64,000 nucleotides of DNA, taken from Pezicula radicicola. Taxonomy: Eukaryota; Ascomycota; Leotiomycetes; Helotiales; Dermateaceae. A program made the position numbers and the translations under genes. The stretch spans positions 3,754 to 67,753 of the forward strand of contig PDUO01000101.1 in assembly GCA_003008705.1 (NCBI GenBank). The letters are read 5' to 3'. Positions within the stretch are counted from its first letter, which is position 1; each line of letters begins with the position of its first letter. Of the stretch, positions 45,841-60,100 are shown piece by piece. The notes beneath the pieces were generated by a model, which saw only the letters and a list, made by a program, of their open reading frames with translations, did no database searches and had not been told where the DNA came from.

Positions 45841-48800
45841 CTTTATCTCTTTCTAAACTAGTACTAATATACTAGATAGATATAGATAATAGTATAAGTT
45901 AAAGAGACTCTAGATTTAAATCTATAAACTATAATCCTAGTAACTCTAATAAGTAGTATAAGGAAGATATTAGACCCCTTTTATATAGGTCCTATAGCTC
46001 TAGTAGTATAGTCTCTATAAAATCTAAGTTCTTGAGTAAAGAGATTATAGAGATTATAGAGGAGTCTAATATTCTAGAAGCTATAGAGAAACTTAAAACT
46101 AAATCTACTCTACTACTAGAAGAAGAATTTTAGCCCTCTACTAAGAAGAAAGATAAGAAGATAAGACTTACTATAAAATAGATAGTATTCAAAGAAATAT
46201 AATCTTAGTTTAAGTCTTAGTAGTCCTAGACTATATTATTTAGAAGTAATAGTATATTCTAATATAAATATTAAGTCTAAAGTATCTTATATAATTATTA
46301 GTTATAGTTAATCTATACTTAAGTATTACTTCTATAGTTATAATATAGAAATAAATTTATATTATATTAATCTTATATAAATATCCTTACTAATAGAGTA
46401 TTCTTTATAAGTTCTCTATTAGTAGAAATATAAATATACTAGTATATAGGAATAGGATACTATTAATATTAGTACCCCTATTATCTTATAGTCCTCTAAA
46501 AGTAAATTTCTAGAAATAGTTTTACTCTCTTATATATAGGTCTATATCTATAAAAGGAACTTAAGAATACTTAAGGGTAAAGTAGAAAAACTAAAATAGA
46601 GATATAAGACTCTTAATCTTTTTATAGATCCTTTAGATAATAGAACTAGAAAAGTAATATTAACTTCTAGAACTATTATCTAAACCTTATTTATAAAATA
46701 TTCCTAATATATAACTATAGTTATTATAGTTATTTAGATAGATAAAGAAAATAATAAAGTAACCCTTTAATTTAATAGTTTTATAACCCTAGAGCTTAAC
46801 TAGTATTCTTATAATCTAATAAATAACTCTATATCCCTTTTAAAATAAAGAGTCTTGAATTAAAAGTATAGTCTTAAATAGAAAGTATTAAAGTAAAAAC
46901 CTTTAATAAACTACTTAAAGATTAAAATAACTTTAAATATTTTAGACTTTTAATTTTAAGTTATACTTAGTCTTAAATAATATAAGTAATAAATTATAAT
47001 AGATTAAATTACTATTATACTCTTATCTTTATCTATTATTAGTTTTATTCTTATTCTAATACTTAAATACTTAGTACTAAGGTATTTTACTCTTACTCTA
47101 TTCTCTCTCTATTCTCTAGTCTAACCTTTATTAAATCTAACTATTATATTTAAGGTAAATAATAAAGTCTTATTTATATTTAAATTAATAATTTCATTAA
47201 ATATTTATAACTTTCTAGTAACTTTCTATAATATCTTATTATACTCTCTATCTAGTTTATCTCCTAATATTAATAATTTAAAATAATAAAAAGATATACT
47301 AATAAGATATTCTTTTAAGTTATTCTACTAGTTTAGTAAGGTAAAGTAATAAATAATTATTATAAAAGATAGATTTAAAAGCTTTAATAAGATAATTAGT
47401 TTCTAGATAGATATAAAAATATAAATACTAAGATAGTACTAAAGATAAATAGTTAATAATAAAGTATTAGTTAAGGTTAATACTTTAGCTAAGGTATTTA
47501 TATACTAAAAGTATATTAATAAATTATAGTATAGAGTAAGGAATAGTCTCCTCCTAGTTTATATACCTTATAAACTTTATTTAATACTATAATATAACTA
47601 TAAGATATCTATTATTCGAGGAAGATACTTAGATATATATTAAATAATAAATAAGTACCTTCTAGTATAATATAAGGATAGGAAAGATTAACTATTATAA
47701 AGTAATCTAACTATAGATATTAACTATAGTTAATTATATCTTTTATATCTTTAATATATATACCTCTAGAGTCTAGTTATTTCCTTTCCTCTTTAGATAG
47801 TCTCTCCTCTTCTTTATCTTATATTTAGAAGCTTAATCTTATACTATAAAACTCTCTAGTATATTAAGATATTACTATAGTAGACTAAGCTAACTAGGAC
47901 TTAGATTAGCTTTTATAATCTAGTATTAGAATTTATTATACTTAAATAACTCTTCTATTAACTACTAGTTTAGTTATATCTTATATAGGATATAGTAAAT
48001 AATATAAAGGTATAAAGATATAGGTCTATTATCTTTATTAATAATTATAAGATCTAGTATCTATTTAGTATTAAGATTATTTTTATTTATTTTAAAAGAC
48101 TTAATCTTAATATCTAAGATATAATATATAAGTTATAATTAAGTTAGTTAATATTTAGATAACTTTTATTTAAAAATATACTTAGATTATCTTAAGATTT
48201 ATTAGTATATATAAAATATATACTTTAATCTTAGGATTTAAAGAAAGGAATACTACTTTATATAGAGAACTACTATAGTTAGAGATAAAAGTATTATAAT
48301 AGAAAATAAGTTCTATTAGTAGTTTAGGAAGCTTATTTATATTAGATATTATTAAGTAACTCTTTAATAAATAGAATAAGGTATAACTCTTACTAGAACC
48401 CTAGGAGTTATAAATAAAAATACTTAAAGGTATAGTAATATTAAAAAAGATATATAGATCTTTTAGTATTTTATCTATCTAAGTCTTATTATTAAGAACC
48501 TCTATAAGACCTACTAATAAGCTATACTAAGGAAAAGTTATCTAATATTTATTAAGAGATAATATCTCTAAATAATTAAAAATAATAATAGTAAATATTA
48601 AAGTCTCTATTAACTCTCTAAGACTATTTTATAAAGGTTTTTATTTTAAAAGATATAAATAAAGTTTATATATCTATATAAGTTCTATTCTCTTAAGCTT
48701 TTTATTTATTATATTACTAGTATTAGATATTTCTTTAGATATTAAGTATAATCTAAAGATCCCTTTAGGATTTATTTTTAATAAGTAAAGGGAGTTTATT

Positions 48801-50095
48801 TACTATATTTAAAAATAGAGGTAATATATAATAGCTTTTAATACTAATATAAATTAAATATTAGTTCTAAATAATAATAATAGATATAGTATCTTTATTA
48901 AAAAGAGGAGTAGCCTCTATCTAGGATATATATAATTAACTTTATATTAAATAATAACTTATACTTAACTATTACTACTAGTTTAAATTAAGACTTATAA
49001 TAGATAAGTAAAATTAATCCTAATTAGTTAGTAGTAATAATAGAAGCTATATAATATAATAGTAGTAGTTAGAGGAGAATTATAATATAATAATAACTTA
49101 AACTAATTTTTTAAATAAATATTCTCCTTACTTATCCTATAACTTTAATAAAATTTAAAATAAATATATAATTAAATATAGTTTAATCTTATAGTTATAT
49201 TATCCTTCTTTATTCTAGTAAGTTATATAATAACTAATATAAACTAATTTACTATATTAATTAATTACTAATATATATATATACTTTTTTTATTTATTCT
49301 ATTACTTATTTTTATCTTCTTAAAGTTAGGTTTAAGTTATAAATTATTTTTCTAGTCTTATATTATTAATCTATACTATACTAGATTACTAAACTCTACT
49401 ATAAGAAATACTTTAGTCTTCTAGAGATCTATCTAGATTATTAATCTATAGGATTATTTATATTTAAAAGTTAAATCTACTTAGACTAGAATATAAACTC
49501 CTTGATTAGCTTAGTCTTATTAATTAGAGATACTTTAATTATAAGTTAAAAATATAGTAAGTTCTAATATATTCTCTTCTAGTATCTTAGGATCTAGTAA
49601 GTTATTATAAATTATAAAGTTATATAATTATATAAGAAATATCTTTTAATAACTTATTAAGAGACTAATTTATAATAGTAGTATAGGAAGATAAGAGACT
49701 ACTAAGTAAACTATCTATAGTTATTTAGATATTACTTATATTAGCTTGTTTTCACTAGTGGTTTTCCTTTTACCTTATATCTAGATTATAGATAAACTAT
49801 TATTCTTTAATATACTACTAAGATAAGGATATTTAATTATTTATTTTTTACTTTTTAATTATAATAATTATAATAATATTTTAAAGAAGTATCTAAGTCT
49901 TATTAATTTAAATATTTATATATAAAGATAAATAAATAATAAAAGATATAAAGAATAAAAACTCTAGATAATTAAATAATAATATAATAAATATAGTTTA
50001 TCTTTAATTATATACTTAAAGGAGGAGATAAAAATAGACCTTGTTTAAAAGTATCTAAATAGACTAAAATTAGTAAATCTTATAAATAGACTAGA
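45841..50095. other. strongly RIPed block
   Basis: No intact gene. A Ser/Glu/Lys-rich ghost frame continues to about 46180 and may be the dynamin tail. Minus-strand ghost segments near 47600-47900 and plus-strand ones near 49400-49740 are readable but not identified. A short un-eroded patch (GCTTGTTTTCACTAGTGG) sits at 49745-49762. Confidence 0.5.
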
Positions 50096-50295
50096 TATAA
50101 ATTAATAACTTAGATATATATTTTAGAATATATTAAATAATAAAGTTATTACTCTAAACTAATTATTAAGTATACATTACTTATAATAAGTAGGTTAGGA
50201 ACTATATAGATAGATCTATTTAGGTTGAATAGATAATTACTTTAGTGATATAATTTTAGGTAGAGACTAGCGGAGTAACCCAAGGGACTTGGGGG
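50096..50295. repeat. dispersed direct repeat, copy A
   Basis: About 190 bp shared with 56965-57152: both start TATAAATTAATAACTTAGAT, share AACTAATTATTAAGTATA and ACTTATAATAAGTA, and end around GAGTAACC...GGACTT. The 3' half of this copy (from about 50190) keeps GC-containing sites such as CTAGCGGAGTAACCCAAGGG, which copy B has as RIP-type changes. Confidence 0.65.
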
Positions 50296-51300
50296 ATACT
50301 AAAGAGCTTTAAGCGAGTAAAGGGGTGGTGCTTATTTCCTGAGAAATCATAGGTCTTCTTATCCAAAAAGTTACCCAGGCCTGTATCAATATAACCCGGG
50401 GAGATGGAATTGATAATAATAGATCGACAAAGTAAACACTAGTATCTTGAAGACTCTACTGGTGAGGGAAAGTCCCGAGGTATTGCTGAGGGCTTCTTGT
50501 TATATAAACAACCCCTTATAATCCTATCTACTATTATAATGAGAGTACAAGGTTGCCGTCATCTCTAGCATAGACTAAGAAGTTACTACTAGCTTACAGG
50601 AAATTCTACTTTTACCCTTTACTGGCCACTGCCTTGTATTACAATCTTATCTACCATTATAACTGGAGCTACATGTAAAGGTTCGAAGGATGGTTCTAAT
50701 TCCGAGTTGCTTCGAAATTGTCGTTGTGGCTCCGTATCGAATATAATGTTATTAGTAATCGTAATGATGAAGTCGCTGATAATGGAAAGAGATATTGTTG
50801 ACGACAAAATGACTATCAGAAGTCGAGATGTCTTCAGGCTTGACGACGGGTAGTAATTCCAAGGTTTAAGTACTATTCTAAATTTGGAAAAGCTTAATAT
50901 AGGGACGGCTGCACCCGCTTATACGTATCAGTGCGGGATCAATTCCAAATAATAAATCATTACCCTGAATTGTGATCTGCCTATATAGATCAGAGGACAT
51001 TAAATAAGTGAAGGAAGTCTACACGAAACAAAGAGATCTGCGCCAGACTATTAGCTATATTAGTATTACAACTATATCCCTGACCTCCATCGGTGCATCT
51101 CCAAGGCAGCGGAGGCTTCGCTTATTCTAGTTGCTTCTAACTCTCAAGTTCTACCCGACTGATCTCATGACTAGATTATATCACGAAACTTGACTTCGTG
51201 CCGAGATACTAATAGATATATATGGAAATGTCCAAGCGGGACCTACGATGGCGGGATCATAGTTGGACAGTGTAGTTAGTGTTTTTTATATGAAATAAAT
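50296..51300. other. less eroded GC island
   Basis: Normal-looking composition between two AT-rich blocks. It contains the short ORF at 50619-50807 but no recognisable domain. The borders at about 50190 and 51300 are sharp. Confidence 0.5.
50619..50807 (-). CDS. hypothetical 62-residue ORF
   Basis: Starts MSSTISLSIISDF, has one hydrophobic Ile-rich stretch (IITITNNIIF) and then a Glu/Pro/Ser part (SELEPSFEPLH). It may be the end of a longer decayed gene, since the same frame is open upstream only for a few codons. No family recognised. Confidence 0.15.
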   Translation of the reverse strand: MSSTISLSIISDFIITITNNIIFDTEPQRQFRSNSELEPSFEPLHVAPVIMVDKIVIQGSGQ

Positions 51301-52770
51301 CAAAGCCTTTGATTATTAGTCGACCTTAGGCTAGATACTACTAGCCAGAGATATTATACAACTCTTAGGTAACGGTTACTTCCTCTTTTATCATAATATA
51401 CCCTTACCCTCGGAAACTGTTTATTATACCTTTATTCCTTTATTTAGTATATCACTAATGTAGACTTAGTATTAAAACACTACTAAACAATATCCGTATA
51501 TTCCCCTTTATAACCGACGGCTTAAATAATAATCTCCTCTCTAGTAGATATAATTTATATAATTGTAGACTATATAATAGGTATAAAAAGTTATATAGCT
51601 CGTTAACTATTTAGATCTAAATAACTAGATCTAGTCCGTGAAGGGAATACTTTTATCTTCGAAGTATATTACTCTAGTATATATAGGTAGAATAACCTAT
51701 TACATTAGACTTCTACCTATACTTTAGGAGGTATAATCTTTGATTATTTCCCTATTACTACCTTAGTATAGCCGTTGAACGAGATTCCCCTAGGTTTAAT
51801 ATAGATTTCTATTAGTATTATCTAGAGAGGTATTATATATTCTCTGGTCTTATATTAGATAGATTATTATACTAGGTCTATACTATAGCTATAAGTAATA
51901 AAAGTAGCCTAATAAGTTAATAGAAGTCTATTTAACCTCTAGTATAAGTTGGATTACTTCTATAGTTAAAGTAAGTTAAGTTTATTATAGAATAGTATAA
52001 TCTTATAGTATTCTTAAGAAGTCTATCCTATTACTTATTAGTACTAATTTCATAAGAATACTAGACTTAAACTATAGGAATAAACTTATTAGGATTTTAA
52101 TAGATAAAGAGCTATATAAGAAAGTATAAAGGTTAGTCTTATAGAGGAGCTAGAAATAGATATATAAGTAATTATAAAAGGAGTTATAACCTTAAAATAG
52201 TATTATAAGAAGCCCTAGTTTATAGAGAATATATTTATTTTTTATATAAAATATACCTAGTTTTAACTTCCCTTATATAATCTATAATAGTCTATAAATA
52301 CTATAGTCTTATACTAATTAGATACCCTAAACAATAACTCTTATATATATAGTAACTTAAAGAGTATTATATTTATTATCCTCTTTCTTATTAACCTTCT
52401 AGGCTTAGATATTTTATATTATAGAATTATATATATCTTTACTCAAGGTATTGATTTTAAAGGTAATTTTTTAAATCGATATAGACTATAGATATAGCTA
52501 GTCCTAATTAGGCTTATTTAAGAAGATATTAAGGACTTTAATTTAATTATAGATAATTAATAATAGTTAATAATATAGAGTAATTACAATTAGTACAGAG
52601 ACCTTGTAGAGCTTAATATATCCTTCTAAAGATAAGGAGGACTATTAAATATTAGAAAACATTAATAAAGAGAGGATATATACTATCTTAGCTTATACTA
52701 ATTATAATGATTAGCTATAAAGGTAGAGTTACTTTATAGAGAAGAGATTAAGGCTAAGATACTAATTTTA
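51301..52770. other. RIPed block with unidentified plus-strand ghost
   Basis: Light to strong erosion. A plus frame reads segments such as YNLIVFLRSLSYYLLVLIS and ALIKREYILSQL-like runs from about 51650 to 52790. I could not assign a family. Confidence 0.35.
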
Positions 52771-52771
52771 A

Positions 52772-53060
52772 AGTATAGACTAAATTTTAGTTTATACTAA
52801 AGCCTAGTCTATACTAAAATTTAGTTATTATATAATTATATACTATATATAGTATAAACTCAACTAGACTTTAGTATAGACTAGACTTTAGTATAGGCTA
52901 GACTTTAGTATAGACTAGACTTTAGTATAGGCTAGACTTTAGTAAAGACTAGGCTCTAGTATAAACTATAGTAGAGTCTATACCTGAGATAGTTCTCTTT
53001 TATATAGACCTGTTAGAGGTAATAATTAAATTTTAGTATAGACTAGACTTTAGTCCCTAT
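52772..53060. repeat. 17-bp minisatellite with inverted flanks
   Basis: Between about 52862 and 52975 the unit GCTAGACTTTAGTATAG (17 bp) repeats about six times, alternating with an ACTAG variant. The same sequence occurs inverted just upstream (AGCCTAGTCTATACTAAAAT at 52801) and once more downstream near 53033, so the array can form a hairpin. Confidence 0.75.
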
Positions 53061-53159
53061 AGCTTAATTAAATCTCTATAAATATATATAAACTCAATAG
53101 TTATTCTATAGAATCGTTTTTAAACATTATACTAGTATATAATTATATATAATATTAAG

Positions 53160-53335
53160 ATAAAATTTCTATAAGAGGATATTTATAAAAGGAAAACCCT
53201 ATAGGAAATCTTATAGGAGAAAGAAAACCTATAGAAGAAAATACTTATAGAAGGAAGAAGGAATAACTAATAGAAGGAAACCCTTATAGAAGGGAAACCT
53301 TATAGGAGAAAAATCTTATAGAAGTAAATTATTAC
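53160..53335. repeat. degenerate purine-rich minisatellite (CCTTATAGAAGGAAA-like)
   Basis: About eight to ten imperfect units around CCTTATAGAAGGGAAA, 16-18 bp apart with one longer spacer. One strand is nearly all purine apart from the CCTTAT core. Confidence 0.65.
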
Positions 53336-53589
53336 TATAGGGGTAAAGGGGTTAGGGCTATATTAGTACTATTCTAACTAGTTCTTTATATAAAATATTA
53401 AATATTAAATTAAAAATAAAATAAAAATTAATTAAAGGATATTCTCTCTATAAGCTATTATTAAGGATTATCTTACTATTAAAGAATTTAATAATTTTTA
53501 AAGATTTTTAAATTAAAAAATAAAATAATAAATATAGTTTATAATATTATATAATATTATAATTTATATTTTATATTTATTATTTATAA

Positions 53590-53880
53590 ATATTTACCCT
53601 TATAAAATTTTACTATATATAAATATTTACTAATTAGAAAAATTTACTCTCTAAAAATATTTCTCTTAGAAAGTATTTATCTCTTATAAATATTTACTTT
53701 CTAAAAATATTTACTTTTAGAAAATATTTATTCTTATAAATATTTACTTTTAGAGAATATTTACTCTTTAAAAATATTTATCCCTTATAAATATTTACTT
53801 TCTAAAGATATTTACTTTTAGAAAATATTTATCTCTTATAAATATTTACTCTTTATATTTAACTCTTTAAATATTAACTA
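53590..53880. repeat. 17-bp AT minisatellite with 51-bp higher-order unit
   Basis: Tandem units of the form TTATAAATATTTACTTT, CTAAAAATATTTACTTT and TAGAAAATATTTATCTC, each 17 bp. They cycle as triplets of about 51 bp for at least three rounds. The constant core is AATATTTA. Confidence 0.8.
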
Positions 53881-56689
53881 AGATTAAATATAATATTTAT
53901 AGAAATTTTATATAAAAATATTTTAACTTTTTAATATATATTATAATATTACTCTTTATAATAATTAACTCTTAATAGAGATTAAACTATATAGTATAAA
54001 AAAAGTTTTTTATTTAAATTAATTAAAAAGTTATATAAATATTATTAAATTATAATCTTTTTAATTAATATTATCTTTATTCTTAGATATATTTCTTAAT
54101 TCTTACTATAATATAAGTATTAATTAGAAGTTTATAAGGATTTCTCTAAGTTTAGATATTATAAAGAGGTTTTCTATATAAGTAGATAATTATAAAAACT
54201 CTAAAAAGATACTAACTAGAATAAAATACTTACTTTACTAATAGGATTTACTTCTTTAAACTAATAAATATAATATATTAGTACTCTAATAATAATATTA
54301 CTATCTCTCTCTCTTAGTACTTTATAATATTATCTTTATAGAAGTATATTAACTATAATAATTAGTCTTTTAAACTCTATAAGGACTATTATCTCTTAGT
54401 AGATATAATTATAAAAGAGTAGAATAGAGAGGAGTATTACTTTATTAATACTATTATTAAACTATATACTTCTATTAGTATTATTAGAACTAATAAATAG
54501 ATCTATAATATATATCTATTAGTATAATTATTAAACTAATCTAACTATATATATCTATTAATCCTTAACTAACCTAAAGGTACTTTTACTAATTTTAATA
54601 ATAACTAGATAATTCTAATAAAATAACTAATAAATTACTACTAGTTACTTCTATAAAGTATAGACTTTTAGTAGAATACCTACTATTATTTATATCTATT
54701 AGTAATATATATAATTATAAAGACTACTAGTAGTTAATCTTAAAGATAACTAATAATATAGTAATTAAATAAGGAATTAACTAAGTATCTAATATCTATT
54801 ACTCTTATATATAATAATAAAATACTTAAAGAATTTCTAAGAGTTAATTAATATATTAGATAAAATATTTTATTAATAGAAATATTCTAAAATATAACTA
54901 ATATCTTAAATAGAATATTTCTATATATAGAATATTCTACTAGTAGGATACTCTATAATATAACTAATATATTAGATATAATATTCTACTATTAGGAATA
55001 TTCTAGGGATATAACTTATATTTTATATAGAATATTCCTATATATAGAATATTCTACTAGTAGAATACTTTAAGATTTAATTAATATTTAGAATAGAATA
55101 TTCTAACTAGAGAATAGTCTAACTAGTAAAATATTCTCTAGATAGAAAATTCTACTAGTAGAATACTCTAAGACTAGATTAATATTTAGATAGAATATTC
55201 TACTAATAGAATTCTCTAAAATATAACTAACCTTTACTTAGAATATTCCTATATATAGAATATTCTAGTAATAGAATTCTCTGAGATTTAATTAATATCT
55301 TAAGTAGAATATACTACTATACTAGTAGAAAATTCTAAGAATTTAATAAAAGTATAGATTTAATTTAATTAATTTATAAACTATTCTAGTTATCCTTAGA
55401 TAGTTATATAGTATATAACTATAAATATAAGTCCTTCTACTTCTTTATTTCTAAAAAATAAACTATTTTTATATAGAATTACTTCTCTCTTAACTAATAA
55501 ATAAGATTTTCTATATATATAGTTCTTATAGTTAATTAATTAATTTATAAACTATCCTAACTATCCTTATAGTAGTTATATAATATATAATTATAAATAT
55601 AAGTATTCTACTTTATACTTTTAGAAAATAAGTAATTTACTTATTTTCCTCTTAATAAACTTACTCTATAATATATTATTAAAGTATAAACTTTAGATAT
55701 CTAAGATATAATAATATACTAGAAGATAAGTCTTAGATTTCCTTATATAGATTATTATATTAGAATATTTAATTATATTAAATAAGTTATAAAAGAAGTT
55801 AGTTTTAATATTTAAATAATTCTTTATAGATAAATATAATAATAAGACTTTATAAGTTATTAGTAATATTAAGACTTAAAAATAATATAATATAATTTAA
55901 TTTATTCTAATTAATTATTTACTAAAGACTAAATAACTCTTCTCTCCTCTATAGATATAAGACTAAGGAATTCTATCCTAGTAAACTATAATTATTATAA
56001 TAATTAGTTAAGATATTATAAGTATAACTATTAACTATTATATAACTTAATTCTCTCTATATAAATATACTATTTACCTTTACTAGTCTAGGCTTTATCT
56101 AGATACTTTATCTACTAAGGTACTACTCTCTATCTATAATTAGTATAGTTAAGAATCTCTCTTTAAAGTATACTTCTAAACTTAAGTATTAATATCTTAT
56201 AGAAGTATAATATTTAGAATAGAATATAAAAGTATCTAATATAGACTTAGTATAAGTTATATCTTTAATATAAAGAGTTAACTTATTATATCCTCTTTAT
56301 ATAGTAGCTAGCCTAGTTTATTAATAGATATATAAATTAAATAATATTTATTTTAGTAGATAAATAATACTACCTTTATATTAGGAAATTTTCTAAACTT
56401 ATATACCTTAATAATAATAGTCTCCTTCCTCTTCCTTATATTCTTATTTTATTTTCTTTAAGTTTTATTATATATAATAAAATAAAATAGTAGAATTACT
56501 ATACTATATAAAAGAAAATTATATACTTATTATATAAGAGAATAGTTATAAAAGTCCTTATATTAGATATAACTTAGAATATATAAGAGAATTAAAGTAT
56601 ATACTACTATTTTAAAAAGATTTATCTTATTTAATAACTTAATAAAGAATAACTCTTAAAAGTTATATTTTAATTTAAGGTAATACCTT
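53881..56689. other. RIPed DNA between minisatellites
   Basis: Apart from the palindromic array at 54860-55345, this stretch shows only AT-rich eroded sequence. The plus strand at 55380-55450 and 55540-55610 carries a diverged direct repeat (AATTTATAAACTATYCTARYTATCC). No gene can be read. Confidence 0.4.
54860..55345. repeat. palindromic GAATATTC repeat array
   Basis: Roughly eight imperfect copies of a unit of about 55-60 bp built on TAGAATATTCTACTAGTAGA, separated by TAATTAATATTTAGA-like spacers. The core is self-complementary, so each unit can form a cruciform. Confidence 0.7.
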
Positions 56690-56905
56690 CTTTTTTACTA
56701 GTATCTTTTTTTAGAGATACTTATAAAATTAAAGATATCTTTTTCTTTATAAGTACCTTTTTAAAAAAGTACTTATAGAATAAAAGATACCCTTTTCTTT
56801 ATAGGTACCTTTTTAAAAAGATATCTATAGAATAAAAAGTACTTTATTCTTAGTAAGTACCTCTTTAAAAAGGTATCTTTAATTATATAGATACCCTTAA
56901 CTAAT
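56690..56905. repeat. tandem repeat of about 52 bp with palindromic core
   Basis: Four units containing AGTACCTTTTTAAAAAAGTAC or variants, joined by TTATAGAATAAAAGATACC-like links. The core is an inverted repeat. Confidence 0.7.
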
Positions 56906-56964
56906 ATCCTATATAATTTATATTAAATTAAAGTTATAACTAGTTTAAAATTTATAACTATAGA

Positions 56965-57152
56965 AATATAAATTAATAACTTAGATATATATTTAGAGAA
57001 TATATTAAATAATAAACTATTATTCTAAACTAATTATTAAGTATATACTACTTATAATAAGTAAACTAGGAATTATATAAGTAGGTCCTATTTAGATATA
57101 GTAATTTAATTTTAGATAAAGACTAGTAGAGTAACCTAAAGGACTTAGGTAA
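56965..57152. repeat. dispersed direct repeat, copy B
   Basis: Second copy of the repeat at 50096-50295, eroded over its whole length. The two are in the same orientation, 6.9 kb apart, and could be the ends of one decayed element enclosing the minisatellites, but no LTR-type termini are visible. Confidence 0.65.
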
Positions 57153-60100
57153 TCTTTTATTCTATTTAAGTTTCTTCTTCTCTTATCTCCTTATTAAGTA
57201 ATAGAACTATCTAAAGATTAACTATTTTTAAACCCTTTTAGATAGTCTCTATCTTATAAGAATATAGTTTAATATATACTTAGATTAAGGTTCTAAAGAT
57301 AATATATTAAACTCTCTAGATTTTAAAAAGGTTTTAAACCTCTTCTATTATTATTATCTTTCTAAATACTATATAAACTCTTAGAGATATTCTTTACTAG
57401 TTATATTAGAAGTAAGATACTTTTAATTAATACCTAGTATAATATCCTTCTATCTATAAGCCTCTTATAGTAATATTTCAAGGAATTATTTATCTTATCT
57501 CTCTTTCTAGTTCTACTATAATACCTTATCCTAATAATAACCCTAAGTAAACTCTATTACTAAATATCTGAAAATAAATACTATAAATTAAATAACTAGA
57601 AGATAAAGGAAGAGATAGTTTAGAGGAGGGAGTTATCTTAGGTATCTACCTTTAGATAGATTAAGTTAAAGAAGATAATAAACTAGATAATCCCTTAGTA
57701 TTATAATACTAGTTATCTAAGAGAGAATATATATTAGAGATAGTATAACTCTAAGGAACTCCTATCTTAGTAGCTCTAACTCTTAATTCTAGATAGACTT
57801 ATCTTAGATAGACTAATAATCTTATAGAGTAACTATATTAGACTATAATAGAAATTAAAGAGACTTAGATTAATTAGATAGATTATAATATTAACTAGGA
57901 AGTACTATCTTATAGAGAACTCAATACCCCTTATACTATTAGAGATAAGGAAAGTATCTAGAATAGAAGGAATATACTATCTATAACCCTCTATCCTTAG
58001 TCTCTTCCTTCTATAAAATAAGAGACCTTAAAGTATAAGTAAAAGTTAATATCTCTAGCTAAGCTATAGCTCTTAAAGTAAAAGTCTAAGGGTAGTTTAG
58101 ATCTTAATCTATTACTAGTATATTTAACTTAAAAAGTATAAAATATTATATTTTTTAATAATATTATTTTTCTTTAAGAATAACTTTAATTATTATTAGT
58201 TATAACTATTAATCCTAGTTAGAAAATTATCTACTAGGATTTAAACTAATTTATACTACCTTTATAGACTTTATCTAGATAGTAATATTTAGAATTATTA
58301 TAGTTATATATTAGTAATAATATAAAGAATAAAAGATAAACTATAATTATAAAGAGAATATATTAAACTAAGTTCTTTAGATAGTATCTAGAAGAGTAAG
58401 TATAGTTTAATCTTTAGAAAGAAGAGAGGAGACTATAGAGAGAGAATTATTAAATAATACTTAATAGGATAAAGGAAGATACCTTACCTCTATTATATTT
58501 ATTTATAAAGTATATAAACCTCTACTTTCTTGAAATAATTATATAAGATAATAAAGAGTTATCTTAGATTATAAAGGATAACTAGAAGAAAGTAAAGAAG
58601 AAATTTAAAAATATAGTTTAAGTAAAGGAGCTATAGATATAATTTATCTAGTATTTTAGTAAGAGTATTATTATTTTTATCTCTATAGTACTAAAAGATA
58701 AATAGTATATCTCTCTAATTATATATATATACTAATATACTTTTCTAATTAATCTTAATTAATAGTCTCTAACTATTAGAAAAGTACTAATTAGATACTC
58801 TTCTTAACTTTATTAATACTTTAGTCCCTAGTTTAAAAGATAACCTAGAAGGTTTATTTAAACTTTTTTTATTTATTATTAAATATAATTAGCTTCTACT
58901 ATATAAACTCTAGCTTAAATTACTCTTTAAAATTTAATTAGAGATAATATAATCTATAGACTAGTTATTAAAGGATCTACTTAAGTCTTATAAGTAATAT
59001 AAAGAAAAGTACTTTATTAATAATTTTATAATAGAATATAATTCTTTAAATAATATTAATTATATAGAGTAGGATAGTTTATTAATATATTTTAAATAAC
59101 CTAAGAATTTAATTTTATATACTAAATCTATATCTCTAGTTTATAACTTATAGTTATTTCTAAATTCTAAGATAATTATCTAAAATAATAAATTATTATT
59201 AATAGAAGATAAGATAAATAATATATTAGCTTAATATACTACTCTAATAGAGTATAATTCAAAAACTAATTTTATTTCTAGAACTTTTTATAATAATAAT
59301 ACTATATTTATTTCTAGAGTACTTAGAACTAGTACTAATATCTTATTATCTCTTAATAATATCTATCTTACTTCTCCTTTAGTACTCCTTTCTTAACTAC
59401 CCTTAATATATATAGAAGTTAATAACTAATATTATATAAGAGTAAAGTAAATTTAAATTCTTAATAGATTAAAGATAAACTTATTCTAAGTTTTTATAAT
59501 TAATTCTTAGATTAAGATAATTATTTTACTATATTAACTATTTACTCCTAAGAGATTACCTCTATTATATTTAGACCTTATATAAGGTTCTATACCTCTT
59601 AAGATAAAGGAAGTAGAATCTTAGATATAGAAGTTATATAAATTATTTCCTAGATAGTTTTATTAATAGTTATCTTAGTTTAAATCTAATTTTTTTTATT
59701 TAATATTAGAATAAATTATTCTAATTTTATAAAAAGAGTTCTAGTAGAGGTCTATATAATATAAATAGATATAATCTAACTATAGTTATATCTATACTTT
59801 TTATCTTTAAATCTTTAAATATTATTTTATAAAAGTTAATTAAATTCTATTAAGATCTCTAACTATTATTTTATTAATAACTATATTATAAAAGATAATA
59901 AGTAAATATAATACTATAGAGAGTTATATATTATACCTAATATATTAATTATATATAACTCTATACTTAGTTATTATTAAAATATTATATTCTTATTTTC
60001 TTACTTTAATTAATTATAATACTATATTATTCTATAATTTCTATTAGTAAATATAATAGATATTATTATAATAGATATAAATACTTTTATAATATATATC

